Positions 48,485-59,900 of a stretch of 64,000 nucleotides of DNA are shown here, one piece after another. The notes below the pieces were generated by a model. It worked only from the letters and a program-made list of their open reading frames with translations. It searched no databases and was not told where the DNA came from. This DNA is from Gemmatimonadaceae bacterium (GTDB taxonomy: Bacteria; Gemmatimonadota; Gemmatimonadetes; Gemmatimonadales; Gemmatimonadaceae), in the NCBI GenBank assembly GCA_020851035.1, contig JADZDM010000021.1, positions 186,001-250,000 of the forward strand. Reading direction: 5' to 3'. How positions within the stretch are numbered: the stretch's first letter is position 1; each line of letters opens with the position of its first letter. The position numbers were made by a program, and so were the translations under genes.

Positions 48485-50587
48485 ATGTCCCTCCGCGCCC
48501 GCGCGGCCGCAGCCGCTCCCGCGTACGCGCGCCTCGCGCTCCTCGTGGCGTGCACCATCACGCTGACCAGCTGTGGCGGCGGCGACGAGGACAAGGCCCC
48601 GCGCCCCCGGGCAGTCTCCCTCGGTCCGGAGATGGTCGCCATGGGAAGTGGGGCGACGACGGTGACCCTCACCGGGAGCGGCTTCACGCCGCAGTCACGC
48701 CTGCTCGTGGCAGAGGTGCCTCGCACCATGGATTTCGTGAGCAGCACTTCGCTGCGGTTCACGATGACGGAAGTGGAGCTCTCGTCGCTCACGGGCTATT
48801 CGGTCACGGTGACCAACGCCCCGCCCGGGGGCGGCACCAGCGACACACTCTACTTCGTGGTCGGCAACGCGCTGCCCGCCATCACATCGGGCGCGATGAC
48901 GCCGGTGGTCCCGGAGCTTCCCGGTGACACGATCACGGTGACCGGGACCGGCTTCCAGTTCAACAGCCAGGTCTGGCTCTCGTCCGGGCGCCTGTTGCCT
49001 GTCCTCGCCCAGACGCGCACCACGCTGAAGGTCCGGCTGGGCATCGGGGTCGACCCTGCCGCCTACACGCTCCGCGTCGAGAATCCCCCTCCCGGCGGCG
49101 GGAGCTCCAACGCGGTCCCGTTCACGGTCGCCAATCGGGTGCCCGTGCTGCAGCGCGTGTACCCGGATTCGATGCTCACCGGGCAGGAGTTTCGCGACGT
49201 GCGCGTGACCGGCATCGGCTTCACGCCTCGCACGACGTTCCTGGTGGGCGGTTCCCAGCGTCCGGCAACCTTCGGCAGCGACAGCCTCGCGGTCGTGACG
49301 CTTGCCGCGGGTGACGTGGCGGCCCCCGGCACACTGCTGCTCACCGCCCGCAACCCTGAGCCGACGGCCGGCGCCTCCGCGGCACTGCCCGTCGCGGTGC
49401 GGACCGCGCCACCGGTGATCGGCAGCTTCGCGCCCGCGTCCCTCGTCGCCGGCTCCGCGACCACGTCGGTGGCGATCACCGGCAGCGGATTCGACGCCAC
49501 GTCCGAGGTGCTGTGGAACGGCGCGGTCCTGCCGACGCACTACGTCTCCGCGCTGCAGCTCGACGTCACCGTGGACGCCGCGCGACTCGCGGTGCCACAG
49601 GCAGCAACGGTCGTCGTCCGGACCGGCGCACGCAGCAGCACGCCATCGAGCTACGGGATCCTGGGTGGCACTGCGACGCTGGACCCGCCGATCACGCTCG
49701 ACATGCTGGCGAGGGACGTGGCGTGGGTGGCGTCGCGCAACCGGCTGTACGTGTCGGTCGCCAGCGGTCCTGCCACGAACACGGTGCTGGCCGTGGACCC
49801 CGCCACCGGCGCGATCACGGCGCGGATCGCGCTCGCGTCGGAACCGGGGGCGTTGGCCGCATCAGCGGATGGTCGGTACCTGTACGTCGCGTACACCGGT
49901 CGGCCGACCGTCGGCCGGATCGACCTGGATTCCGGCACGGAGGACCTGTCGATCACGATCGGGGCGCCTGACGCGCGCGCGCTGGACCTTGCGCCGATTC
50001 CCGGGTCGCCACGCGCCGTCCTCGTGACCCGCAGCACGCCCGGCAACCACATCGCCCCCCAGGTGTACGACGACGCCGTCGCCCGTCCGGTGACGCCGGG
50101 CTCCGACGGCGAATCGTCGCGCATCGAGGTCATCTCCGCGACCGAGGCGATCGGGTACAACCACAACAGCTCCGACGCTCCGCTGCGGCGATACCGTCTC
50201 GCCCCGGATGGCATGACGGTGCTCGACCTGCGCACCTCCGTCGTGCCGGGGTCCATCAACGACTTCCAGTATGCCGCCGGCCGGCTCTACTTCAGCAATG
50301 GTGACGTGCTCGATGCCGCAACCTTCGCACGGATCGGCACGCTGCCCGGCAGCGTGCCCGGCTACCCGATGCAGGTGGTGGCCGATGTCACGCAGGGCCG
50401 CGCGTATGCGGCGGTGAATGCGACGTTGCGCACCTACACCTTCGCGTCATTGAGCCCGCTCACCAGCACGCCGTCACCTGCGATCGGCTACGCATCACGG
50501 CGCATGGTGCGCTGGGGGACCAGCGGGCTGGCACTCGTCACGGACACGCAGCTGGTGATCCTGCGCGGGAGCCTGATCGGGAGCTGA
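48485..50587 (+). CDS. IPT/TIG-repeat and beta-propeller lipoprotein
   Basis: The 700-residue protein has a lipobox (LTSC) followed by four Ig-like IPT/TIG repeats (for example VTLTGSGFTPQS, VTVTGTGFQFNS and VAITGSGFDATS, each about 85 residues apart). A YncE-like propeller follows (RLYVSVASGPATNTVLAVDP, ADGRYLYVAYTGRP). It is likely anchored to the outer membrane and faces outward. Its ligand is unknown; surface adhesion or polymer binding is plausible from the fold. It is followed by a strong hairpin. Confidence 0.75.
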   Translation: MSLRARAAAAAPAYARLALLVACTITLTSCGGGDEDKAPRPRAVSLGPEMVAMGSGATTVTLTGSGFTPQSRLLVAEVPRTMDFVSSTSLRFTMTEVELSSLTGYSVTVTNAPPGGGTSDTLYFVVGNALPAITSGAMTPVVPELPGDTITVTGTGFQFNSQVWLSSGRLLPVLAQTRTTLKVRLGIGVDPAAYTLRVENPPPGGGSSNAVPFTVANRVPVLQRVYPDSMLTGQEFRDVRVTGIGFTPRTTFLVGGSQRPATFGSDSLAVVTLAAGDVAAPGTLLLTARNPEPTAGASAALPVAVRTAPPVIGSFAPASLVAGSATTSVAITGSGFDATSEVLWNGAVLPTHYVSALQLDVTVDAARLAVPQAATVVVRTGARSSTPSSYGILGGTATLDPPITLDMLARDVAWVASRNRLYVSVASGPATNTVLAVDPATGAITARIALASEPGALAASADGRYLYVAYTGRPTVGRIDLDSGTEDLSITIGAPDARALDLAPIPGSPRAVLVTRSTPGNHIAPQVYDDAVARPVTPGSDGESSRIEVISATEAIGYNHNSSDAPLRRYRLAPDGMTVLDLRTSVVPGSINDFQYAAGRLYFSNGDVLDAATFARIGTLPGSVPGYPMQVVADVTQGRAYAAVNATLRTYTFASLSPLTSTPSPAIGYASRRMVRWGTSGLALVTDTQLVILRGSLIGS

Positions 50588-50608
50588 GCGCACGTCCCGC
50601 GCTTCGAC

Positions 50609-50642
50609 GCCGGCACCACCGGAGTCACCCGGTGGCGCCGGC
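50609..50642. terminator. strong hairpin between convergent genes
   Basis: The 14-nt arms GCCGGCACCACCGG (50609-50622) and CCGGTGGCGCCGGC (50629-50642) pair with one mismatch around a 6-nt loop. It lies between the convergent IPT lipoprotein and ankyrin genes and suits a bidirectional terminator. There is no T-tract, as expected in very GC-rich genomes. Confidence 0.6.
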
Positions 50643-50671
50643 ATCGATGCGACGGGGCAACCCGGCGCCGG

Positions 50672-52189
50672 CTACGCCACCCACCCCGCCACCACCGCGT
50701 CCACTGCATCCGACGCCTCGGTGGCCTCCACCCGCGCACCCGCCGCCAGCAGCAATTGCGCCACGGCCGCGAAATCCCCGTCACGGGGGCCATGCAACGA
50801 GCCGTGACAGCACCATCCGAGCGGCGTACTGCGATGGTGTGCATCGGGGTCGTTCACCAGCGCCCGGCCCGAGGCGTGTGCGAGGATCGCGGCCACCGTC
50901 GGCGCGGAGCCCTGCCACGCGGCACAATGCAGCGCCGTGCCTGCGTCATGCCCCGGCGTCGCCGGGTCGAACCCGAGGTCGAGCATCAGCGCCACGGCTC
51001 GCGAGTCGCCGTTCCAAGCGGCATCCGTGACGGCGGCGCGGTCGAAGGTGTCGAGCGACGCCACCAGCCCGGGATGTTGCGCCACCAGCGCGTGCGCCGC
51101 CGCGTCATCACCCTGGCGGCAGGCCAGGCGCAGTTGTTGCGCCGGCGTGGCGAACACCAGCATCGCCGCCACGGTCTCCGGATGGCCGAACTGGTCGGCC
51201 GTCTCGAGCGGCGTGCGCCGGCTCCCGATCGACCAGAGGTAGATGTGGTGGCTGGACGGCGGCTGTTCGCCATACCGGCCACGCCCCGTCACCACGTCGA
51301 GCAGCGCGGGATCGAGCGCCAGCATCGTCGTCACGCGATCCGTGAGGCCCAGCGCGGCCGCGAGGAAGATGTCCGTCGCGGCCCCGCGCGCCACGAGGTG
51401 GTGCGCGAGTGCATGCCGCTCGCCCGTCGGCGACCGGTCGAGCATCCACTCCGCCGGCGTGGCACGGTGGTCCACGTCGCGGGCATCGATGTCGGCGCCG
51501 GCGGCGAGCAGCAGGTCCGCCACGCGCCGTGATCGCGCGAAGTGCAACGGTGTCTGTCCGTCGCCGCCGCGCTCGGCCACACACGAGGGGTCGGCGGCGA
51601 GCATCGACGCCAGCAGCGTGGCGTCGTCGAGGTGTGCGGCCGCGCACGCATCGGGAATCGCGCCGGCCGCCAGCAGCAGCGCAGCCGAGGCCCCGGTGGC
51701 CACGTGCAGCGGATGGAAGCCACCAGCCCACCACCCGCTGCGCTGGTTCGGGTCCGCACCACATGCCAGGAGCACCTCCACCATCGCGGCATCGCCGGCG
51801 CAGGCCACCAGCGCTGGTGCGTTGAACGGGAACAGCGGCGAATTGATCAGTGGCCGGAACTCGGCATGCTGGTCCAGCAGCCGCCGCACGGCCGCCGCGT
51901 CGCGTCGCTGCATCGCATCGTGCAGCTGTTCATGCGGCGCGCGGGCGGCGGCAATCCGGTCGAGGATGTGCTGCCGGAGCGCCGTCCAGCCCGGAAAGCC
52001 GTACTCCCGCGCCAGCACGAACTGTGCGTCGGCGAGCACGATGCGGGGCTTGTCGGGAAGCACGTCGCGCACCCGCGCGCGCGCCTCCGGATCGCCCTGC
52101 GTGAACGCGTGCAGCAGCTCCTTCGCCTGGGCCTTCTGCTGCGCGAGGTCGGCACGCGCGGGCAGCGCGCGGCGGAACGGGGACACCAT
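50672..52189 (-). CDS. ankyrin-repeat protein
   Basis: The 505-residue protein has about ten ankyrin repeats, clear in segments such as GGDGQTPLHFARSRRVADLL, LLAAGADIDARDVDHRATP and AGTALHCAAWQGS. The first 90 residues are helical with no signal peptide, so it is probably cytoplasmic. The ATG at 52189 follows GGAGG by 6 nt. Ankyrin arrays bind proteins; the partner cannot be predicted. The gene is monocistronic. Confidence 0.75.
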   Translation of the reverse strand: MVSPFRRALPARADLAQQKAQAKELLHAFTQGDPEARARVRDVLPDKPRIVLADAQFVLAREYGFPGWTALRQHILDRIAAARAPHEQLHDAMQRRDAAAVRRLLDQHAEFRPLINSPLFPFNAPALVACAGDAAMVEVLLACGADPNQRSGWWAGGFHPLHVATGASAALLLAAGAIPDACAAAHLDDATLLASMLAADPSCVAERGGDGQTPLHFARSRRVADLLLAAGADIDARDVDHRATPAEWMLDRSPTGERHALAHHLVARGAATDIFLAAALGLTDRVTTMLALDPALLDVVTGRGRYGEQPPSSHHIYLWSIGSRRTPLETADQFGHPETVAAMLVFATPAQQLRLACRQGDDAAAHALVAQHPGLVASLDTFDRAAVTDAAWNGDSRAVALMLDLGFDPATPGHDAGTALHCAAWQGSAPTVAAILAHASGRALVNDPDAHHRSTPLGWCCHGSLHGPRDGDFAAVAQLLLAAGARVEATEASDAVDAVVAGWVA

Positions 52190-52372
52190 GGGACGCCTCC
52201 TTCGAATCGGCCGGCGTCCGCACCATCGGCCCGAAGAGGGCGCATGGAAGTCGAGCGACATCGGGGGTGGGCGCTGCCCTTTCCGCGGACCGGCGGCGTC
52301 CCGCGACGCCTGACCGCCAATATCCGGGGCGCGTGCGGCGGATGCAAGCGTCACCCGCCCCCGCCGTGCGTC

Positions 52373-54031
52373 TCAGAGTCGCGTCAGCACCTGCGCGAGG
52401 ATCAGCTTGACGACGGTTGCCAGCGGGAAGACGGCGGCGTAGCCCACGTTCGGTGTCTCGTCGAGGCGCTGCTCGAGCGCCGCGCTCAGCGCCGCCGGCT
52501 GCGTGTGGATGCCGGCGATCACGCCGGTGAGGATCCCTTCCGGAATGCCGAACAGGTACCGGCCGCTGAGCATGATCGAGAGCGACGTCACCGACGTCAC
52601 GAAGAGCCCGCCGCCGAGGAGGCCGAGCGTGGCCGGGTCATGCAGCGCCTGCAGCGAGGCGAAGCCGCTGCGCGTGCCGATGCCGGCGAAGAAGAGCAGC
52701 AATCCGAGCTGACGCATGGTGAGGCTCACGCCGTACGGGATGCCCCACACGAACGGGCCCGTGCGCCCGCGCGCGCCAAGGACCATCGCCACCACCAGCG
52801 GCCCGCCGGCGAGGCCGAGCCGCACCGTGATGCCGCCGGGCAGCGGGATCGGCACCATGCCCGCCGCCACGCCCAGCACGATGCCGAACGCGAACGTCAG
52901 CACGTCGAACTCGCTCACCGCGCGATACGAGTCGCCGAGGAAGGCGCTGACGGCCTGCAGGTTCTCCCGGCGCGTGAGCACGCGCACCCGGTCGCCGAGC
53001 TGCAGCACGGTGTCGCCATCGGGGATCCAGTCGGCGTCACCGCGGCGGATGGCGGTGATCGTGGCGCCGTACTGCTGCATCAGGTCCAGCTCCCGCAGCG
53101 AGTGCCCCACCACCCGCGTGTTCGACACGAAGATGCGGCGCACGTCGAGCTCGCGGCGGTCGAGGTTGATGGCCTCGACGCTGCGTGTGCCGAGCCGCTC
53201 GACCAGCTTGCTCACCTCCTTCGACTCGCCGACGGCGGTGACGAGGTCACCGAGGGCGAGCACGGTGGTGGAGGTCGCGAGTTCGACGGTGCCGTCCACG
53301 CGCTTCACGCGCCCGTGCTGCACGCGGGCCGCGGCGTCGTGCCGGAGCTGCTCGAGCGGGACGCCGACCGCGTCCGCGCGCGTGACCTCGATGGTGCCGA
53401 CGATCAGCGACCCCGAGCCGGCGCGCCCGCGCGACGACGCCGGCCACGACTGCGAGGTGCGGATGTCGCTCGGCTTCTCGCCGCGCCAGAGCCGCGGCAC
53501 GACGCCGATGGCGATCATGGGGATCAGCACGCCGAGGGGATAGGCCACGGAGTGGGCGACGACCGGGCCCGCCTGCTCCAACGCCGACGTCATGCCCTGC
53601 CCCCGCAGGCTCTCGAGCACGGCCGCCAGCGCCGGCGTGTTCGTCACGGAGCCGGAGAACAGGCCACCCGTCATGCCGGTGCTCAGGCCGAGCAGGTGTG
53701 ACGCGATCCAGGTGGCGCCGGCCGCCGCGAACAGTGCGACCAGCACCACCGCGCCGTTGCGGATGCCGTGCCGCCGCAGCGTGGCCAGGAAGCCCGGCCC
53801 GCTCGCCAGCCCCACGCTGTAGACGAAGAGACAGAGGCCGAGCTGCTGCACCACTTCCGGCAGTCGCAGCCGTTCGTCGAGGGCACCGATCGTCAGGCCG
53901 GCAAAGAGGATCGCCGCCACCCCGAAACGCACGCCCCGGAACCGCAGGCGGCCGATCGGATACCCGACCGCCACGGTGGCGAAGAGCAGGAGCAGGGGGC
54001 TCTCCGCCAGCGTGTCGATGATGCGATGCAT
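52373..54031 (-). CDS. AAE-family (AspT/YidE-like) transporter with RCK_C domains
   Basis: The 552-residue membrane protein has two halves of about five helices each (SPLLLLFATVAVGYPIGRL, and a second block around FAFGIVLGVAAGMVPIPL). Between them are two soluble RCK/TrkA-C-type domains (VTRADAVGVPLEQLRHDAAA, LDLMQQYGATITAIRRGD). This layout is typical of aspartate:alanine exchanger-type (AAE) proteins and YidE/YbjL. The substrate cannot be predicted. The ATG at 54031 starts MHRIIDTLAE. It is divergent from the DUF5916 gene with 147 bp between. Confidence 0.8.
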   Translation of the reverse strand: MHRIIDTLAESPLLLLFATVAVGYPIGRLRFRGVRFGVAAILFAGLTIGALDERLRLPEVVQQLGLCLFVYSVGLASGPGFLATLRRHGIRNGAVVLVALFAAAGATWIASHLLGLSTGMTGGLFSGSVTNTPALAAVLESLRGQGMTSALEQAGPVVAHSVAYPLGVLIPMIAIGVVPRLWRGEKPSDIRTSQSWPASSRGRAGSGSLIVGTIEVTRADAVGVPLEQLRHDAAARVQHGRVKRVDGTVELATSTTVLALGDLVTAVGESKEVSKLVERLGTRSVEAINLDRRELDVRRIFVSNTRVVGHSLRELDLMQQYGATITAIRRGDADWIPDGDTVLQLGDRVRVLTRRENLQAVSAFLGDSYRAVSEFDVLTFAFGIVLGVAAGMVPIPLPGGITVRLGLAGGPLVVAMVLGARGRTGPFVWGIPYGVSLTMRQLGLLLFFAGIGTRSGFASLQALHDPATLGLLGGGLFVTSVTSLSIMLSGRYLFGIPEGILTGVIAGIHTQPAALSAALEQRLDETPNVGYAAVFPLATVVKLILAQVLTRL

Positions 54032-54178
54032 CAGACAACTATCGCCGGACCGGTGCTCGTTGCACAGCGGTGTCACGCCACATGTCGGTACCGTGCGCTG
54101 CGGCACGGGTGGCGCGCGCCGCTCCCCTCGTAGATTGTCGATCCCGGATCGCCTCCCTCCCGCTTCGCGCCCTGCTCC

Positions 54179-56866
54179 GTGCGTCTGCTGCTTCGCGCCC
54201 TCGCTCCCGTTCTCCTGCCCGTCGGTGTGCTCCTGCACGCGCAGGCCACCCCGGCTGCCACCACCGCCGCCGCGCCGCGTCCGCGCCTCGAGGCGTCCTG
54301 GGTCACGACGGCGCCGGTGATCGACGGGCGCCTGGACGAGGCGATCTGGCGAACGGCCGCACCGGCCGGGGGCTTCGTGCAGCGATCGCCGGTGGGCGGG
54401 GCCGCCCCCTCGCAGCGAACCGAGGTGCGCGTGGCCTACGATCAGCACGCGATCTACGTCGGCGTCCGCAACTTCGACACCGCGCCCGATTCCATCGCCC
54501 AGCAACTCGGCCGGCGGGATGCATCGGACATCTTCTCGGACTGGTTCTCGGTCGGCTTCGACAGCTACGGTGACCGCCGGACCGCGTTCATCTTCAGCGT
54601 GAACCCCCGCGGCGTGCTGCGCGACGCGTACCTCTCCAACGACGAGGAGGAGGACGAGCTGTGGGATGCCGTCTGGAACGTCGCGGCGCGCACGGACAGC
54701 GCGGGGTGGACCGCGGAGTTCCGGATCCCGCTCTCGCAGCTCCGCTACGACGTGCGCGGTGATGTCGGCGCCACGCGGCCCTGGGGCATCAACTTCCTGC
54801 GCGAGATCGCGCGCCACGGCGAGGAGGACTATTGGGCGCCCACGCCGGCCGATGCGCCGGGCATCGTGTCGCGCTTCGGTGACCTGACCGGCCTCGACTC
54901 GCTGCGGCCGGCGTCGCGGGTGGAGGTGATCCCCTACGTGCGCACGCAACTCGAGCTGCAGCCGCCGTCGGCGCGCAACCGGTTCGTGCCGGCGCGGAAG
55001 GGGGCGATCGCCGCCGGTGGCGACGTGCGGCTCAAGCTGCCGCAGTCCCTCACGCTCACCGCCTCCGTGAATCCCGACTTCGGCCAGGTGGAGGCGGACC
55101 CCGCGGTGGTGAACCTCTCCGCCTTCGAGATCTTCTTTCCCGAGCGGCGGCCGTTCTTCCTCGAGAACCAGGATGGCTTCGCGTTCGGCTCCACGCGCAC
55201 CTTCAACGACAATGACGCGCCGCGGTTCTTCTACACGCGCCGCATCGGGCGGCCGCCGCAGCGCGTGCCCGGCGGGGAAGACGTGGATGCCGTCGGCGTG
55301 GCGAACCAGACGCCGATCCTCGGCGCGCTGAAGCTCTCGGGCACGACGCCATCGGGGTGGCAGGTGGGCGCCCTCAACGCCGTCACCGCACGCGCCACTG
55401 CCGACGTGGCGGACACGCTCGGCCGCGTGCGGCAGGAGGCCGCAGAGCCGCTCACGAACTACCACGTGAGCCGCGTGCGCAAGCTGCTCCGTGGCGGGAA
55501 CGCGGGCATCGGCGGCTTCATCTCCGACGTGCACCGTGACCTTGGCCGCGACACGGCGCTCACCACGCGGCTGCCCGGTGCCGCCACCATCGTGGGCCTC
55601 GACTGGGAGTCCGCGTGGCAGCGCCGAACCTGGACGGTGAGCGGCGTGCTGGCGCGCAGTGACGTGCGCGGCGATGCCGACGCCATCACCCGGCTGCAGC
55701 GGGCGAACTACCGCAGCCTGCAGCGCCCCGACGCGTCACACCTCGGCTACGACCCCACGCGCACGTCGCTCACCGGCCACTACGGCGCCGTCACCCTGGC
55801 CAAGAGCGCAGGCGACCGGGTGCTGGCGTCGGTGACGTACGAGGAGACGAGTCCCGGCTTCGAGGTGAACGACATCGGCTACCAGTTCCGCTCCGACTTC
55901 CGCACCGTCTCCACCTACACCACCTATCGCAATCCGCTGCAGTCGAGCGTGGCGCGCGACTACGAGTTCGGCGTGTACACCACCGTCTCCGACAACTTCG
56001 GTGGCGAGCGCATCGAGGAACGCGTGAGCTGGAGCGCCGACGCCACGCTGCTGAACTTCTGGTCGGTGAACACCTTCGGGTCGTACTCCCCCGAGACGCA
56101 GAACGACCGGCTGCTGCGCGGCGGGCCGCTGGCGCTGCGACCGGCGCTGCTCGTCACGCAGGTCAGCGTGGAGAGTGATCCGCGCAAGGCGGTGATCATG
56201 GGCGGCGAGCTCACCCGGGAGGCCGACGCCTCGGGGCGCCGGCGGTACGGTGCTGACCTGGCGTTCGACTGGCGGCCGGCGCCGCAGGCGCGCGTGCGGG
56301 TGGCGCCGACCTACGCACACGAGCACATCACGGCGCAGTACGTGCAGGCCGAGCCCGACCTGCTGGCCGCCTCCACCGCGGCGGCGCGCTACGTGTTCGC
56401 CAACGTGCACCAGCGCGAGGTCCGGCTCGACACGCGGCTGGACTGGACCTTCTCGCCCTGGCTGTCGCTGCAGCTCTTCCTGCAGCCGTTCGCGTCGTCG
56501 GGGAAGTTCACGCGCTTCAAGGAGTTCACCACGCCACGCCGCTTCGACTTCGCGGAATACGGCGTGGACCGCGGGACCGTCACGCCGCTGGGCGGCGGCG
56601 CGCTGCGCGTGGATCCCGACGGCAGCGGGCCGGCGGTGCCGTTCACGATTGCGAACCAGGACTTCACGGTGCGTGCGCTGCGCGGGAATGCCGTGCTGCG
56701 GTGGGAATACCGGCCCGGGTCGGCGCTGTTCCTCGTCTGGTCGCAGCAGCGCGAGCAGGCCTTCGACGACGTGCGGTCGAACGTGGTGTCGGAGGCCAGT
56801 CGCAGCTTTGCGGATCCCGGGCGCCAGGTGTTCCTGGTGAAGTTCAGCCGGTGGATCGGGCGGTGA
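54179..56866 (+). CDS. DUF5916 outer-membrane protein with carbohydrate-binding-like N-terminal domain
   Basis: The 895-residue protein has a signal peptide (MRLLLRALAPVLLPVGVLLH). The CBM9-like domain lies at about 35-230 (IDGRLDEAIWRTAAPAGGF, DQHAIYVGVRNFD). A long DUF5916 region of repeating beta-strands follows, including the signature EIFFPERRPFFLENQDGF. The C-terminus ends FLVKFSRWIGR, with an aromatic-rich outer-membrane barrel character. Function is not established; similar proteins are common in Gemmatimonadota and Bacteroidota. The GTG at 54179 is the likely start. It converges with the kinase gene, 63 bp away. Confidence 0.75.
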   Translation: MRLLLRALAPVLLPVGVLLHAQATPAATTAAAPRPRLEASWVTTAPVIDGRLDEAIWRTAAPAGGFVQRSPVGGAAPSQRTEVRVAYDQHAIYVGVRNFDTAPDSIAQQLGRRDASDIFSDWFSVGFDSYGDRRTAFIFSVNPRGVLRDAYLSNDEEEDELWDAVWNVAARTDSAGWTAEFRIPLSQLRYDVRGDVGATRPWGINFLREIARHGEEDYWAPTPADAPGIVSRFGDLTGLDSLRPASRVEVIPYVRTQLELQPPSARNRFVPARKGAIAAGGDVRLKLPQSLTLTASVNPDFGQVEADPAVVNLSAFEIFFPERRPFFLENQDGFAFGSTRTFNDNDAPRFFYTRRIGRPPQRVPGGEDVDAVGVANQTPILGALKLSGTTPSGWQVGALNAVTARATADVADTLGRVRQEAAEPLTNYHVSRVRKLLRGGNAGIGGFISDVHRDLGRDTALTTRLPGAATIVGLDWESAWQRRTWTVSGVLARSDVRGDADAITRLQRANYRSLQRPDASHLGYDPTRTSLTGHYGAVTLAKSAGDRVLASVTYEETSPGFEVNDIGYQFRSDFRTVSTYTTYRNPLQSSVARDYEFGVYTTVSDNFGGERIEERVSWSADATLLNFWSVNTFGSYSPETQNDRLLRGGPLALRPALLVTQVSVESDPRKAVIMGGELTREADASGRRRYGADLAFDWRPAPQARVRVAPTYAHEHITAQYVQAEPDLLAASTAAARYVFANVHQREVRLDTRLDWTFSPWLSLQLFLQPFASSGKFTRFKEFTTPRRFDFAEYGVDRGTVTPLGGGALRVDPDGSGPAVPFTIANQDFTVRALRGNAVLRWEYRPGSALFLVWSQQREQAFDDVRSNVVSEASRSFADPGRQVFLVKFSRWIGR

Positions 56867-56929
56867 GGCGCTGACGCCGGCTCCTCGGCGCTCGCGGCGA
56901 CACGCGGGCGGCGAGTCGGCGCGTCGCCC

Positions 56930-59900
56930 CTACGGGCGCGTGGTCCGCACCACGCCGGAATCCGAGGCGGCGGCAAAGGGCACGCCGATCACACCGAAGC
57001 CTTCGCCCACCGATCGATACCAGCCCAGCGCCTCCGCGTGCCGCCCGAGTCGTTCGAGCGCCGAGGCGCGGGCGAGCCGGTCGAGATGTTGTTCCAGCGC
57101 GGGATGCACGCGGCGCAGCCGTGCCGGTAAGTCGGGGATGCTGCGCGCGAACGCCGACACGGCACCGCTGGCATCACCTTGCCGCAGCAACCAGTGGCCG
57201 GCAACGGCCTGCGACAGTGCCGCCGCCACCCGTGAGGCTGACCTCGCGCGCCGGTCGAGCGCCGCACGCGCCGCCGTCACCCCCGACGCATCGCCGAGCC
57301 GGGCGCTGAGCACGCCGGCCAGGTAGTGCCGGATGTCCTCGCGTTCTGTCGGGGTGAGTTCCTGAGACAGGTACTGGGCGGCGCCGGTCCGTCGTGCGAG
57401 CAGGTCACGGCGGATGGTTGCCATGGTGTCGGCACCGGCTCGCACGGCAGGGGCCAGCACCATGAGCGCACGCAGGTCCGCCGCGTCATCGGGGGCGATG
57501 GTGGCCGCGTCGCGCAGGCTGGCCTGGGCCGCGTTCCAGTTGCCCTCTGCAATGTCGAGCGCCGCGCGCGCCTGCAGCCCGTCGTATCGGGCATCAGGCG
57601 CTGCGGCCACGAGGTCGGCCAGGACGCGCGCATCGCGCCGGTCCGCCGGATCGCTGCTCACGCGCAGCAGCGCCACGCGCGCGCTGGCGGGATCGTCATC
57701 CAGCGGGCTCGATCCGCGCACACGCGCCGCCCCCGGGATGCGACGGCGGTGCAAGGCGAGGTACGCGGCGCGGATGCCCGGCTGTTCACCCGCACTGTTG
57801 GGACTGAAGTACATGGTGAACAGCGTATCCAGCTGCCCCGTCTGGCGTGCGGCGGCCGCCAGGTCCATCAGGTAGACCGTGACTTCCCGGTTGCGGGGAT
57901 CGAGCGCCATGACGCGACGGAACGCCGCGCCCGACGCGGCCAGCGGCCGCCCGTAGAACGGGTTGCTGCCGAACTGCGCCTCACCGAGCAGCATCCAGGC
58001 CTCGACATCGGTGGGATAGTCCGCGACGATCTGCGCGAACTGTCGCTCGGCTTCGAGCGGGCTGCCGAAGCGCAGGGTGTGATACGCGCGGACCAGCGCC
58101 TGCTGGCGCGGCGGCAGGGTGCCGGCGAGCGCCGCCGCGCGGCGCGCGGCGAGCACACTCAGCGAATCGACCGTGTTCCAGCGCGCGGCACGCGCCAGTC
58201 GATACCAGGCCAGCGCAAACTGCGAGTCGGCGGCCACCGCCTGCTGGAAGTGGGCGACCGCCGAGGCGGGGCGTGCATCGCGCAGGTCGCGCTCACCATC
58301 CAGGTAGAGGCGCAGGGCCCGTGTGGACTGCGTCGTCGCCGCCGCGATGCCGGCGACCGTGTCTCCCGGCGCGAGCAGCTCGGTGGCGATGAGCTGTCGC
58401 ACGAGGGCGTCGATTGCCGTGGCGAGTCCGCCCGACTCGGGGATGGTGGCCTGGGCACGGCCGACCTCGCGCCCATCGCGCTGCCGCAGCGTGGCACGGA
58501 TCGTGAGCGTTGCCCCGCTGCCCACGACGCTGCCCATGACGTAGCGATCCGCCCGCACCTGTGAGGCGAGTGCCTGCGCCGATGCCGAATCGAGCGTGCG
58601 CGATGCCCCGTCACCGGCGGCGCCGATGACGGTGTTGGGATCGATGCCGCGGACCAGGCCCGTGGCGTCGAACGCGGGGGTGAGCAGGTCGATCATCCCG
58701 TGTGTCAGGTACCCGATGTCGCGGCCGCCGCGCGTGGTGAACGGCAGCACGGCAATGGACGACAGCGGTCCCGCCGTCCGCGCCACCTCCAGCGCCGGTA
58801 CGGCTGTCGCGCGCACCGTCGACCAGAGCGTCCGGCCGCCAACCAGCACCGCGGCGCCGGCAACGAGGATGCCGACGGCGCGGCGGACGCGCGGCCGGGG
58901 GGCGTCCGTCCGGGCGAGCGGCGCCGCAGGCGACGCCGGTGGCTCCTCGAGTGTCGCGAGCACGGCAGCCCCGTCGGCCGGCCTGTCGGCGGCATCGACG
59001 CGCAGCATGCGTCGGATCAGCGCGTCGAGCGCCGGTGCCACGGGGGTGCCATCGGCGTGTGTCATGACCGGCACCTGCCCACCGCAGATGGCGGCGGCGA
59101 GTGTCTCGGGGTCTGCCGACGGGAACGGTCGCCGGCCAGTGACCATCTCGAAGAAGGTCACGCCCAGCGCCCAGACGTCGCTGCGCGGCCCGCGCGCGCC
59201 ACCACGCCAGAGTTCCGGTGCGAGGTACGGCAGGGTGCCGTGCAATCCGCGCTGGCCAGCGCCGTCGCGGTCGACGTAGGCGGCGATGCCGAAATCCAGC
59301 AGGCGCGCCACGTCACCCTCGCCGAAGCCCACGTTGGCCGGCTTGATGTCGCCGTGCACGATGCCGGCGCGATGGGCGCTGGCCAGCCCGCGCGCCAGGT
59401 GCAACGCGATCGTGTGCACCGACGCCGGCGGAATCGGTGCCTGGCGCAAGCGGTCGCGCAGCGTGCCACCGGCGCAGAAACCCATCACCAGGCACAGGCC
59501 GCCGTCGGCCGTGGCCTCGACGGCGTGCATGGCACACACGTGGGGATCGTCGAGTCGCGACGCGGCCTGGGCCTCGGCCACCAGGCGCGCGCGCGCGACC
59601 GGATCACCGCTCAGCCGCGGTGCCAGGAACTTGAGCGCGACATCGCGGTCGAGCAGCGTGTCGCGTCCGCGATGCACGACACCCGCACCGCCGCTCCCGA
59701 GGCGCTCGTGGACCGTGAAATGCCGGATCCGCATCCCCGGTTCGATCCCGGGCGCCAGCTCGATGCGCGGCAGGGCGTCACCCGGGGTGGCGGGGGCCGA
59801 TGGCTCCGCCGGCGACGGGGCGGCGGCGACGCCGCTCGTGAGCGCGGGCCAGAGCACCGCCGTGTGAAAGGCGTCGAGGTACGCCGGCGCGCCATCGTGT